A stretch of 64,000 bases of DNA from Methylobacterium sp. DB0501 (GTDB lineage Bacteria > Pseudomonadota > Alphaproteobacteria > Rhizobiales > Beijerinckiaceae). Every line of letters begins with the position of its first letter. Within the stretch, counting starts at the first letter, position 1. Location: the NCBI RefSeq assembly GCF_011043735.1, contig NZ_JAAKGV010000013.1, positions 136,066 to 200,065 on the forward strand, given 5' to 3'. Under the pieces are notes generated by a model. The model had not been told where the DNA came from, ran no database searches, and saw nothing but the letters and a program-made list of their open reading frames with translations. Below, one piece after another: positions 17,695 through 26,016 of the stretch. The translations under genes were made by a program, and so were the position numbers.

Positions 17695-18630
17695 TCATCT
17701 CCCCAGCTCCACCACTACGATCTCCGGCGGCACCCCGAGGCGGATCGGCGCGATGCTGAGGCCCAATCCCCCGGAGATCACGAGGTCGCCCGCCTCGCGG
17801 ACATGGCCGTAGGCATAGCGGCCGGGATAGCGCGAGGGCACCACCGGCGACCAGCCGAACAGCCGCACCTGCCCGCCATGGGTGTGGCCCGACAGGGTAA
17901 GCGCCACCCGGGCCGGCACCTCGGCGAAGATGTCGGGCTCGTGGGCCAAGAGGATCATCGGAGCGCCGTCCGGCACGGCCGCCAGGGTGGCGGGCAGGTC
18001 GTGCAGGCCGACCCGCCTGTGGCCGTAGCGGCGGCGGCCCGGCAGCAGGGCGAGCTGGTCCTCGAGCCCGGCGAGCCAGACCGGGCCGGCACGGGTCGCG
18101 AGCGGCACGGCCTCGTTCGACAGGACCCGGATGCCGTTGCCCGTCAGCGCCGTGCCGGCGATGGTCGGTCCGGCGCCGCGCTTCTGGGCGTCCTTGTCCT
18201 CCCACCAATCGTGGTTGCCGAGCACCGCGTAGACGCCGAGAGGCGCCGCGAGCCGGCCCAGGACCGGCGCCCATTCGGCAGCCGGGACATAGCGGGTGAC
18301 GTAGCGCTGGCCGGCCACGAAGTCGCCGACCAGCACCACCAGGTCGGCCTGGAGCGCGTTGGTGGCGTCGACGATGCCGGCGATGCGCTCGACGCCCATC
18401 CAGGGGTCGCAGGCATGGATGTCGGTGAGGACGGCGATGCGCAACGTCAGCGCCGCCGGCCAGGGCGCGGCGGGATTCGGCTCGATCGCGTAGCGCGTCA
18501 CGACCTGCCGGAACGGCTCGATGCCGGTGGCGTAGGCGCCGGTGCCGATCCCGGAAAGCGCGACGGCGCCGGCCCCCTGGAGCACGCGGCGGCGGGTGAA
18601 GGGGCGGTACCCCCTCCCCTCCTCACGCAT
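17695..18630 (-). CDS. Tat-exported metallophosphoesterase (YkuE/PhoD-like calcineurin fold)
   Basis: This 311-residue protein begins MREEGRGYRPFTRRRVLQGA. The RRRVLQGAGAVAL core is a twin-arginine signal, so the folded enzyme is probably exported. Calcineurin-type metal ligands are all present: TDIHACDP, VLVGDFVAG, LGNHDWWED, LLAHEPDI and SGHTHGGQ. Such enzymes carry two metal ions and hydrolyse phosphoesters; YkuE-type members are often near cell-wall genes. Its start overlaps the ruvB stop by 8 bp, so it is co-translated with ruvB. It is an insertion in the usual ruvB-ybgC-tolQ order. Confidence 0.9.
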   Translation of the reverse strand: MREEGRGYRPFTRRRVLQGAGAVALSGIGTGAYATGIEPFRQVVTRYAIEPNPAAPWPAALTLRIAVLTDIHACDPWMGVERIAGIVDATNALQADLVVLVGDFVAGQRYVTRYVPAAEWAPVLGRLAAPLGVYAVLGNHDWWEDKDAQKRGAGPTIAGTALTGNGIRVLSNEAVPLATRAGPVWLAGLEDQLALLPGRRRYGHRRVGLHDLPATLAAVPDGAPMILLAHEPDIFAEVPARVALTLSGHTHGGQVRLFGWSPVVPSRYPGRYAYGHVREAGDLVISGGLGLSIAPIRLGVPPEIVVVELGR

Positions 18631-19669
18631 CCTCGTCCCCGGTGAACAGGCCGAACTGCACCGTCGCGTCGCGGTTCGGCTCCGGCAGGCCGAGATGGCG
18701 GAAGGCGTGGGCCGTCAGCACCCGGCCCCGCGGCGTGCGCTGCACGAAGCCCTTCTGGATCAGGTAGGGCTCGATGATCTCCTCGATCGCGTCGCGCGGC
18801 TCGGAGAGCGCCGCCGCGATCGTCTCGACCCCGACCGGCCCGCCGTTGAACGAATGGGCGATGATGCTGAGGTACTTCCGGTCCATCGTGTCGAGGCCGG
18901 CGGGATCGACGTCGAGGAGCCGGAGCGCCCGGTCGGCGATGGCCCGGGTGATGGTCGGGGCGTCCTCCACGATGGCGAAGTCGCGCACCCGCCGCAGGAG
19001 CCGCCCGGCGATGCGGGGCGTGCCCCGCGCGCGCTTGGCGATCTCGTTGGCGCCGTCCGGCGCCATGCCGATGCCGAGCACCCGGGCGCCGCGGCTGACG
19101 ATCAGTTCGAGTTCGTCGATGTCGTAGAATTCGAGCCGGACCGGAATGCCGAACCGGTCGCGCAAGGGGGTGGTGAGGAGCCCCGCCCTTGTGGTGGCGG
19201 CCACCAGCGTGAACTTGGGCAATTCGATCTTCACCGAGCGGGCGGCCGGGCCCTCGCCGATGATGAGGTCCAGCTGGTAATCCTCCATCGCCGGATAGAG
19301 GATCTCCTCCACCGCCGGGTTGAGGCGGTGGATCTCGTCGATGAACAGGACGTCGCGCTCTTCGAGATTGGTGAGCTGCGCGGCGAGGTCGCCGGCCTTG
19401 GCGATCACCGGGCCGGAGGTCGAGCGGAAGTTCACCCCGAGTTCGCGGGCGACGATCTGCGCCAGCGTGGTCTTGCCGAGACCGGGAGGCCCGACGAACA
19501 GCACGTGGTCGAGGGCCTGGCCGGTCTTCTTGGCGGCGTCGATGAACACCTGGAGGTTGGCGCGCGCCGCTTTCTGGCCGGTGAAATCGGCGAGGCTGAG
19601 CGGCCGGATCGAGGCGTCGGGGTCGTCCTCGCGGCGCTCGGGGGTGAGGAGGGCTTTGGACTTGCTCAA
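18623..19669 (-). CDS. ruvB: Holliday junction branch migration helicase RuvB
   Basis: RuvB is the hexameric AAA+ motor that, with RuvA, drives branch migration of Holliday junctions. The 348-residue product has Walker A GPPGLGKTT (60-68), Walker B/sensor FIDEIHRLN (D111-H114) and the winged-helix C-terminus with RGRVLTAHAFRHLG. The frame is open to 19840, but the family N-terminus starts at SKSKALLTPERREDD. This requires the TTG at 19669 as start, because no ATG or GTG is nearby. ruvC and ruvA, normally upstream, are absent; a divergent chrA-like gene lies there instead. Confidence 0.95.
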   Translation of the reverse strand: MSKSKALLTPERREDDPDASIRPLSLADFTGQKAARANLQVFIDAAKKTGQALDHVLFVGPPGLGKTTLAQIVARELGVNFRSTSGPVIAKAGDLAAQLTNLEERDVLFIDEIHRLNPAVEEILYPAMEDYQLDLIIGEGPAARSVKIELPKFTLVAATTRAGLLTTPLRDRFGIPVRLEFYDIDELELIVSRGARVLGIGMAPDGANEIAKRARGTPRIAGRLLRRVRDFAIVEDAPTITRAIADRALRLLDVDPAGLDTMDRKYLSIIAHSFNGGPVGVETIAAALSEPRDAIEEIIEPYLIQKGFVQRTPRGRVLTAHAFRHLGLPEPNRDATVQFGLFTGDEDA

Positions 19670-19803
19670 GCGGGACCTGACGGCGTGTGTCTTCGCGGCG
19701 CGAGGCCGGCGGCGCCCGCGTCCCGGATGTAATCGCTGGGTTCTGTCGCACAACGCGACCGATCGCGCTACGCTGCGGCGCACCCCATCAGGAGACCCGC
19801 CCC

Positions 19804-21189
19804 GTGACGACGATCGAGCCCGCGGCGCTTCGGCAGGCACCGCCCCGGCCCGTCACCCTGGCCGAGGCCCTCCCGGTCTGGCTGCGGGTCGCCGCCCTGT
19901 CCTTCGGCGGGCCGGCCGGGCAGATCGCCGTGATGCATCGGGTCCTGGTCGAGGAGCGGCGCTGGATCTCCGAGAACCGCTTCCTGCATGCCCTCAATTT
20001 CTGCACGCTCCTGCCCGGCCCGGAGGCGCAGCAGCTCGCGACCTATGTCGGCTGGCTGATGCACGGGCCCCGGGGCGGCCTTCTCGCCGGCGGGCTGTTC
20101 GTGCTGCCGGGGCTTCTCGCCATCATGGCCCTGAGCTGGATCTACGTCCTCTACGGGCAGGCCGGCCCGGTCGCCGGGCTGTTCTTCGGCCTCAAGGCGG
20201 CGGTGCTCGCCATCGTGATCGAGGCGGTGCAGCGCATCGGCCGCCGCGCCCTGCGCGGCCGGGTGATGGCCGGGCTCGCCGCTGCCGCTTTCGTAGGCAT
20301 CTTTTTTCTCGACGTGCCGTTCCCGCTCATCGTCGTGGCGGCGGGCCTCGTCGGGTTCCTCGGCGGCCGGGCCGGGCATCCGGATTTCCGCCCCGGCGGG
20401 GGGCATGCGGCGGGGGCGACCGACGGTCCCTACCTGTTCGGCGACGACGCCCTGCCGCGCGAGCGGGCAGCCTGGCGCGACAGCCTCGCGACCCTGCTCG
20501 TCTGGGCGGCGATCTGGCTCGTGCCCGTCGCCGGGCTCCTCCTGGTCCTCGGGCCGGGCGACGTCTTCTCGCGGATCGCGGTGTTCTTCTCCAAGATGGC
20601 GCTGGTGACCTTCGGCGGCGCCTACGCGGCGCTGGCCTACGTGGCGCAGGCGGCGGTGGAGCAGTATGGCTGGATGCGGCCCGGCGAGATGCTCGACGGG
20701 CTCGGCATGGCCGAGACCACGCCCGGGCCGCTGATCATGGTGACGCAGTTCGTCGGCTTCCTCGCCGCCTTCCGGGCGCCCGGCACGCTGCCGCCGCTCG
20801 TCGCCGGCACGCTGGGCGGGCTGCTCACCACCTGGGTCACCTTCGCGCCGTGCTTCCTGTGGATCTTCGTCGGCGCTCCTTACGTCGAGCGCCTGCGCGG
20901 CAACCGGGCGCTCGCCGGTGCCCTTTCGGCGATCACCGCGGCGGTGGTCGGCGTGATCCTGAACCTCGCAGTCTGGTTCGCGCTCCACACGCTGTTTCGG
21001 AGCCTGCGCCCGGTGGCCTTCGGGCCGGTGAGGTTCGACGTACCGGTGCTGACCAGCGTCGATCCCTTCGCGCTGGCCCTGGCGCTCGCCGCGGCCGTCG
21101 CAGTGTTCCGCTTCCGGGTCGGAATGATCCCGGTGCTCGGGGCTTGTGCGGCGGCGGGGGTGGGCTTGCGGCTGGCGGGTCTGATCTGA
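19804..21189 (+). CDS. chrA: ChrA family chromate efflux transporter
   Basis: This 461-residue, very hydrophobic inner-membrane protein is built of two homologous CHR halves. The first has SFGGPAGQIAVMHR and NFCTLLPGPEAQQLATYVGW. The second has TFGGAYAALAYVAQ and GLGMAETTPGPLIMVTQFVG. These FGG and PGP motifs define the CHR family. Characterised members export chromate by exchange or with protons; some paralogues do not confer chromate resistance. The GTG at 19804 is preceded by GGAGA and is the best start. It is divergent from ruvB across 134 bp. A long Gly/Ala-rich linker near residue 200 joins the halves. Confidence 0.92.
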   Translation: MTTIEPAALRQAPPRPVTLAEALPVWLRVAALSFGGPAGQIAVMHRVLVEERRWISENRFLHALNFCTLLPGPEAQQLATYVGWLMHGPRGGLLAGGLFVLPGLLAIMALSWIYVLYGQAGPVAGLFFGLKAAVLAIVIEAVQRIGRRALRGRVMAGLAAAAFVGIFFLDVPFPLIVVAAGLVGFLGGRAGHPDFRPGGGHAAGATDGPYLFGDDALPRERAAWRDSLATLLVWAAIWLVPVAGLLLVLGPGDVFSRIAVFFSKMALVTFGGAYAALAYVAQAAVEQYGWMRPGEMLDGLGMAETTPGPLIMVTQFVGFLAAFRAPGTLPPLVAGTLGGLLTTWVTFAPCFLWIFVGAPYVERLRGNRALAGALSAITAAVVGVILNLAVWFALHTLFRSLRPVAFGPVRFDVPVLTSVDPFALALALAAAVAVFRFRVGMIPVLGACAAAGVGLRLAGLI

Positions 21190-21246
21190 CGGCGCGGATC
21201 GTCGCGCGAACAGGTCCGGCACTTCGTGCCACGCCGCACAGGGTCA

Positions 21247-21390
21247 TCCCGGGCCTCGCCGCAGGCGAGAGCCCGGGAGCCGGAACCGCAGGCGGTGCCG
21301 GACGAGGCGGAACGCATCCCGCTCCATTCCGGATATCCTGCGATTCTGGATACCGGGCCCCGTTTCGCGACCCCGGAACGACGAGACGGG
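21247..21390. repeat. REP-like palindrome (copy B) with a degenerate partner
   Basis: At 21247-21278 the hairpin TCCCGGG-C-CTCGCC-GCA-GGCGAG-AG-CCCGGGA repeats the plan of copy A at 3580. About 75 bp further on (around 21352-21390), CTGGATACCGGGCCCC and ACCCCGGAACGACG look like a decayed second unit in the opposite orientation. That resembles the inverted pair at 40.6-40.7 kb. The pair lies between the convergent ends of chrA and the GST gene. Confidence 0.65.
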
Positions 21391-21455
21391 TTTGAATCAC
21401 GGTCGTGAAACCGAAGAACGTCTTCAAAACTCCGAAACGGCAAAACTCCGAAACG

Positions 21456-22109
21456 TCAAAACTCCATGTCCAGCTCCTCGATCTCCTCCGGCTCGTCGGC
21501 CGCCGCGGCGATCCAGTCGCGCATCAGGTCCCAGTCCATGATCGTGTCGCGGTAGGCGGCGCAATCGGGCGGCAGGGCGACGCCGTAGGTAACGAAGCGG
21601 GTACAGACGGGGGCGTACATCGCATCCGCCACCACCGGCCGCTCGCCGAACAGGAACGGCCCGCCATGAGCTTTCAGCGCCTCCTGCCAGATCTCGATCA
21701 CCCGGGCGATGTCGGCCTGGGCGCCGCCCCAGACCGTGAAGTCGGCGTAGCGGGCGCGCAGGTTCATCGGCAGGGCCGAGCGCAGGTTGATGAAGCCGCC
21801 ATGCATCTCGCCCGAGATCGAGCGCGACCAGGACCGGGTGGCGAGGTCGTCGGGCAGGAGGCCGGCCTGCGGCCGGACCTCGGTGAGGTACTGGGCGATG
21901 GCGAGCACGTCCCAGACCCGCACCGCCCCGTGGGTCAGCCGCGGCACCAGGAACGAGGGCGTGAGGTGCAGGAGTTCGGCCCGGCTCGCCGGGTCGCCGG
22001 ACAGGACCTCCAGGTCGAGGTCGAGCCCCGCCATGCGGCAGAGCAGCCAGCCCCGCAGCGACCAGGACGAATAGTTGCGGCTTGAGATCGTCAGCGTCGC
22101 CTCGGCCAT
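21456..22109 (-). CDS. glutathione S-transferase family protein
   Basis: This 217-residue cytosolic protein has a thioredoxin-like N-terminal domain (ATLTISSRNYSSWSLRGWLL, with the Ser pair at the helix start used to activate glutathione). An all-helical C-terminal domain with FLFGERPVVADAMYAPV, the conserved N-capping/Asp motif, follows. The frame extends upstream to 22280, but ATG 22109 follows GGGGAGGACGGG, a strong ribosome site, and gives the family N-terminus. It resembles the MaiA/zeta-like or uncharacterised alphaproteobacterial GSTs. The acidic C-terminal end EEPEEIEELDMEF is unusual. The substrate is unknown. It is divergent from phaZ. Confidence 0.9.
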   Translation of the reverse strand: MAEATLTISSRNYSSWSLRGWLLCRMAGLDLDLEVLSGDPASRAELLHLTPSFLVPRLTHGAVRVWDVLAIAQYLTEVRPQAGLLPDDLATRSWSRSISGEMHGGFINLRSALPMNLRARYADFTVWGGAQADIARVIEIWQEALKAHGGPFLFGERPVVADAMYAPVCTRFVTYGVALPPDCAAYRDTIMDWDLMRDWIAAAADEPEEIEELDMEF

Positions 22110-22407
22110 CCCGTCCTCCCCGGCCGGCAGCGCGGCCCGTCTTCCCCTGGGTTTGCGCCCTCGCGATCCAAGACTCGTGCCGCCGGGAGACGGCCCGGGG
22201 TCGTTCGGGCGCAATCTTCGCACAAGTCGGCCGAAGCAGACTCGGCCGCGTGCGAAATCGATTTGGCACGAGGGTCGCATCTCGCCGGGATCGAGGACGG
22301 CTGCCGTCGCGTTCCGCCGAAAGTCCGGTCGCGGCAGGACGAAGCCGTGCCTTACGCTTGCCGGCGGGCCGCATCCAGCGCGTGTCCGTGAGGGAGTGCC
22401 CGGGCCG

Positions 22408-23643
22408 ATGCTCTATGATGCCTTCGAGGTCCAGTCGGACATCGCCAGCGCCACCCGCGCCTGGGGCCGCGTGCTCCACGACGGCACGTCGCCCTGGATC
22501 CGGGCCGGCTACGGCGCGCCGGCGACCTGGGTCTCGGCCGCGGCCCGGATGATGATGCGGGCCGGCCTCACCCATGCCCGGCCCTCCTACGGGATCGACG
22601 CGGTGCGGGTCGGCAACCGCGAGGTGTCGGTGACCGAGGAGCCGGTGCTCTCGACCCCCTTCGGCACCCTGCTGCGCTTCCGCAAGGACGTCGTCCGCGA
22701 GCAGCCGCGGGTGCTGGTTGTCGCACCCCTGTCGGGTCATTTCGGCACGCTCCTGCGCGGGACCGTGCGCACCCTCCTCAGCGACCACGACGTCTACATC
22801 ACCGACTGGCACAATGCCCGCGACGTGCCGCTGAGCGCCGGCCGCTTCGGCTTCGACGATTACGTCGCCCACCTGATGCAGTTCCTGGAGACGATCGGCG
22901 AGGGCGCCCACATCGTCGCGGTGTGCCAGCCCTGCGTGCAGGCGCTCGCCGCGGCGGCGGTGATGGCCGAGAGCCGCAACGCGGCGCATCCGGCGAGCAT
23001 GACCCTGATGGCCGGCCCGGTCGACACCCGGGTCAACCCGACCAAGGTGAACGAGCTCGCCACCTCCCGCCCGATCGCGTGGTTCGAGCGCAACCTGATC
23101 GCCACCGTGCCGCGCCGCCATGCCGGGGCCGGGCGCCGGGTCTATCCGGGCTTCATGCAGGTCGGCGCCTTCATGTCGATGAACGCCGCGCGCCACATGC
23201 ACGGCCATCTCGACCTCTACTGGCACCTCGCCGAGGGCGAGGGCGCCCAGGCGAAGGAGGCCCAGGCCAAGGCGGCACAGATCGAGACCTTCTACGACGA
23301 GTATTTCGCGGTGCTCGACCTCGCGGCGGAATTCTATCTCGAGACGGTCAAGACCGTGTTCCAGGACGCGACCCTGGCGCGGAACGCGCTGACCTTCCGC
23401 GGCAATCCCATCGACACACGGGCGATCCGCAGGACCGCCCTGATGACGGTCGAGGGCGAGCGCGACGACATCTGCTCCGTCGGCCAGACGGTGGCGGCGC
23501 ACGACCTCTGCAGCGGCCTGAAACCCTTCCGCAAGCGCCACCACCTGCAGCCCGGCGTCGGCCATTACGGCGTCTTCTCCGGCCGCAAGTGGGAGGCGCA
23601 GACCTACCCGCAGGTGCGCAGCTTCATCCAGGCCAACGCTTGA
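22408..23643 (+). CDS. phaZ: intracellular polyhydroxyalkanoate (PHB) depolymerase
   Basis: This 411-residue alpha/beta-hydrolase mobilises stored polyhydroxybutyrate granules in the cytoplasm. The family opening MLYDAFEVQSDI is present. A lipase-box position reads VCQPCVQ (172-178), with Cys173 as the nucleophile instead of Ser. The rest of the triad is expected from D353/D354 in ERDDICSVGQT and His386 in PGVGHYGVFSG. The Cys nucleophile and length match the Ralstonia PhaZ1 type, known to act on native granules. The frame is open 330 bp upstream; ATG 22408 was chosen for homology. There is no signal peptide, consistent with an intracellular enzyme. Confidence 0.94.
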   Translation: MLYDAFEVQSDIASATRAWGRVLHDGTSPWIRAGYGAPATWVSAAARMMMRAGLTHARPSYGIDAVRVGNREVSVTEEPVLSTPFGTLLRFRKDVVREQPRVLVVAPLSGHFGTLLRGTVRTLLSDHDVYITDWHNARDVPLSAGRFGFDDYVAHLMQFLETIGEGAHIVAVCQPCVQALAAAAVMAESRNAAHPASMTLMAGPVDTRVNPTKVNELATSRPIAWFERNLIATVPRRHAGAGRRVYPGFMQVGAFMSMNAARHMHGHLDLYWHLAEGEGAQAKEAQAKAAQIETFYDEYFAVLDLAAEFYLETVKTVFQDATLARNALTFRGNPIDTRAIRRTALMTVEGERDDICSVGQTVAAHDLCSGLKPFRKRHHLQPGVGHYGVFSGRKWEAQTYPQVRSFIQANA

Positions 23644-23977
23644 TTGCGCCAAGCCGTCGCCTAGATGCGGCGGCATCCCGGCCGGAGGCCCCGACACCGA
23701 GGCCCGTTCGAGGCCCGCAGCCGCTCAAATTTCGGTCAGGCGGCCACTCCCCGGTTGGAAGTCGTAGCGGAGTGGTGTAAGGCCGCGATCAGGCGCATAC
23801 CGTGCGCCGACAGCTTGCGCCGGGCTCCGGTGCGACCGCGATGCGATCTAGGCCCCTCCCGGTCCTTCCAGGTCCGGGGCGTGGGGTGCATTTCGGTTTG
23901 CCGGGCAGGCAGCCATCCGGGCGCGTTCCGCGCAAGGTCGGCCACGATTTCGGATTTAGACAAGAGGACATACACCC
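23644..23977. other. leader/promoter region of rpsU
   Basis: There are 334 bp between phaZ and rpsU with no plausible gene. An interrupted inverted repeat (GCGGCCACTCC near 23739 and GGAGTGGTG near 23770) may fold. The ribosome site AAGAGGA lies at 23962-23968. An rpsU promoter is expected here but is not convincingly seen. Confidence 0.4.
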
Positions 23978-24280
23978 TTGCAGGTACTCGTTCGGGACAA
24001 CAACGTCGATCAGGCTCTCCGCGTCCTCAAGAAGAAGATGCAGCGCGAGGGCATCTTCCGCGAGATGAAGCAGCGCAAGGCTTACGAGAAGCCGTCGGTG
24101 CGCAAGGCCCGCGAGAAGGCGGAGGCCGTGCGCCGCGCCCGCAAGCAGGCCCGCAAGACCGCGATCCGCGAGGGTCTGATCGCTGCGCCGAAGCCCAAGC
24201 CCCGCGTCGGCGCTCCCCGCCGTCCCGGCATGGCCCCGTCGGCCCCGGCCCCGGCCGCCGCTCCGGCCGCCAACGCGTAA
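23978..24280 (+). CDS. rpsU: 30S ribosomal protein bS21
   Basis: This encodes the small-subunit protein bS21, which helps initiation on natural mRNAs. The 100-residue product begins MQVLVRDNNVDQALRVLKKK and continues with the basic helix EGIFREMKQRKAYEKPSVRK. The start codon is TTG, preceded by CAAGAGGA, a good ribosome site about 10 bp away. The extra Ala/Pro-rich tail beyond residue about 75 (APAPAAAPAANA) is typical of alphaproteobacterial bS21. It is monocistronic, with two hairpins behind it. Confidence 0.96.
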   Translation: MQVLVRDNNVDQALRVLKKKMQREGIFREMKQRKAYEKPSVRKAREKAEAVRRARKQARKTAIREGLIAAPKPKPRVGAPRRPGMAPSAPAPAAAPAANA

Positions 24281-24292
24281 GCACCCGGCTGA

Positions 24293-24361
24293 GCCCCGTC
24301 CGCACGTGCGGCGGGGCCCATCCCGAATCGTCGAGCCCGACGCCGCGAGGCGTACGGGCTC
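24293..24361. terminator. two hairpins between rpsU and the receiver-protein gene
   Basis: The first stem (24293-24317) is GCCCCG plus CCGC pairing GCGG plus CGGGGC around an ACGT loop, with one bulged T. The second (24333-24361) is GAGCCCG-ACGCC pairing GGCGT-ACGGGCTC. The second is followed by TTCGCGTTT. Being between convergent genes, the pair could end both transcripts. Confidence 0.7.
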
Positions 24362-24372
24362 TTCGCGTTTGG

Positions 24373-24756
24373 TCAGGCCGCGGCGCCGGTGGCCGCGCGC
24401 TCGGCCTCGACCAGCACGTCGAGGGGCCGCCAGGGCTTCTGCATGTAGACGGCATGGTCCGGCACGGCCTTCGCCGCCCCCGGCCGCGATGTCACCACCA
24501 GCCGCACGTCCGGCCAGTCCCGCTCGACGGTACGGGCCAGGGCGGCACCGTCCATCTCGCCGGAGAGCTGCATCTCCGTGAACAGCAGCGCGACCTCGGA
24601 GCCGTGCTCGCGCATCACCGCCAGGGCGCCGGCGGCGCTGTCGCAGGTGATGACCGCGAGGTCGGTCTCCTCCAGGATCGCCGCGGCGAAGTCCCTTACG
24701 GATTCATCGTCCTCCACCACGACGGCGATCGGCGCGGTGGGTGCTGCTCTGCCCAT
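24373..24756 (-). CDS. single-domain response-regulator receiver, phospho-acceptor Asp replaced by Glu
   Basis: This 127-residue CheY-like receiver has no output domain. VVVEDDESVRDF gives the acidic pocket (E15-D17). The beta-3 end reads ALLFTEMQLSGEMDG, where close relatives have ...LFTD...; Glu61 (codon GAG) stands at the phospho-acceptor position. The T89/S90 and Lys107 positions (VVTSRPG, YMQKPW) are kept. A Glu cannot be phosphorylated by a histidine kinase and may mimic the phosphorylated state, so this may be a constitutive or pseudo-receiver. AGGAGG precedes the ATG at 24756. No kinase gene is adjacent. The upstream gap of 468 bp separates it from a divergent amidotransferase. Confidence 0.88.
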   Translation of the reverse strand: MGRAAPTAPIAVVVEDDESVRDFAAAILEETDLAVITCDSAAGALAVMREHGSEVALLFTEMQLSGEMDGAALARTVERDWPDVRLVVTSRPGAAKAVPDHAVYMQKPWRPLDVLVEAERAATGAAA

Positions 24757-25224
24757 GAAGCCTCCTGTCAGTCTTCGACTGTTGGTGTCTGAATGCCCGG
24801 GTCCTCGTGAATGCTCGGGACGAATGCTGATCGACCGGCCGCCCGACGAATCGCGCCATCGCCTCCCGGGCGGGGACGAGGAGAACCGACGGAACGGGGA
24901 TCGGGCCCGGCGTGACACGCCAACCGGGGAACGCGGACGCAAGCCGGCTACGCGAACACGCCTGCGTGAGCATCAACGACTCAATGCTGACATTGATCCC
25001 GCCCATAGGTCTACCTTCGCGCGGCGGATGATGCGCCGCGCGCATGGCGGACCGTTCCCTTAGGCTATTGCCCGCCTGGTGGGCATGCTGCAGCGCTCCT
25101 GGCCTGCCGCGGCGCATTAACGGGCTGTTCACCGTCCTGCGCAGAATGTTACTTTTCGATGACGGCGGCGGATCAGGCACGGCCCGGAGCGGGACCGGCA
25201 CACGCCGCGGGGGGTGAAGAGCCG
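24757..25224. other. intergenic region, divergent promoters
   Basis: This gap of about 470 bp lies between the divergent receiver gene and the amidotransferase gene. It must hold both promoters. I see no RNA gene or convincing short gene; the only open frames here lack ribosome sites. Some stretches are less GC-rich than the neighbouring genes. Confidence 0.4.
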
Positions 25225-26016
25225 ATGTGCCGCTTCCTCGCCTACCACGGCGATCCGGTCTATCTCGACGAGCTGGTCTGTGCGCCGACCCATTCCCTCG
25301 TGCACCAGTCGCTGCACGCAGCGGAGGCCCAGACCGAGACCAACGGCGACGGGTTCGGCATCGGCTGGTACGGCGAGCGGCCGGAGCCGGGCCTCTACCG
25401 CGACGTGCGGCCGGCCTGGTCCGACGAGAACCTGCGCAGCCTCTCCCGGCAGATCCGCGCCCGCACCTTCTTCGCCCATGTCCGGGCCTCGACCGGCACG
25501 GCGACCACGCGGGCGAACTGCCACCCCTTCTCCCACGGCCGCCACCTGTTCATGCATAACGGCCAGATCGGCGGGTACGGCCGGATCCGCCGGAGGCTCG
25601 AGGCGCTGATCCCGGACGGGCTCTACGAGGCGCGCCAGGGCTCGACCGATTCGGAGGCGCTCTTCCTGCTGGCCCTCGCGAACGGCCTCGAGCACGATCC
25701 CGTCGGCGCCATGGCGGCGAGCGTGTCGACCGCCCGCGGCCTGATGCGCGAGGCCGGCATCGACGAGCCCTTGCGCTTCACCGGCGTGCTCACCGACGGC
25801 GAGAGCCTGACCGCCTATCGCTGGGCCTGCGACGGCCGCCCGCCGAGCCTGTACTGGCGCCAGACCGGCACCGGCCTCGCCGTCGTCTCCGAGCCGATCG
25901 ACGGCCTGCGCGCCGGCTGGTCCGAGGTGCCGAAGGGCGGCACGCTGCTCGCCCGCCCGGGCCAACCGGTGCGGGTGGTCGGGCCGGAGACGGAGGACCG
26001 GCGGGCGGCGGCCTGA
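25225..26016 (+). CDS. class II glutamine amidotransferase (EgtC/YafJ-like)
   Basis: This 263-residue Ntn hydrolase starts MCRFLAYHGDPVYLDELVCA. Cys2 becomes the N-terminal nucleophile after Met removal. The family motifs NGDGFGIGWYG, FFAHVRASTGTATTRANCHPF and LFMHNGQIGGY are all there; the last two carry the Arg and Asn/Gly residues of the glutaminase site. Family members move ammonia from Gln to unknown acceptors, and EgtC acts in ergothioneine synthesis. No other egt gene is nearby, so the substrate is open. The frame is open from 25159, but only the ATG at 25225 places Cys second; GGTGAAGAG lies just upstream. Confidence 0.92.
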   Translation: MCRFLAYHGDPVYLDELVCAPTHSLVHQSLHAAEAQTETNGDGFGIGWYGERPEPGLYRDVRPAWSDENLRSLSRQIRARTFFAHVRASTGTATTRANCHPFSHGRHLFMHNGQIGGYGRIRRRLEALIPDGLYEARQGSTDSEALFLLALANGLEHDPVGAMAASVSTARGLMREAGIDEPLRFTGVLTDGESLTAYRWACDGRPPSLYWRQTGTGLAVVSEPIDGLRAGWSEVPKGGTLLARPGQPVRVVGPETEDRRAAA

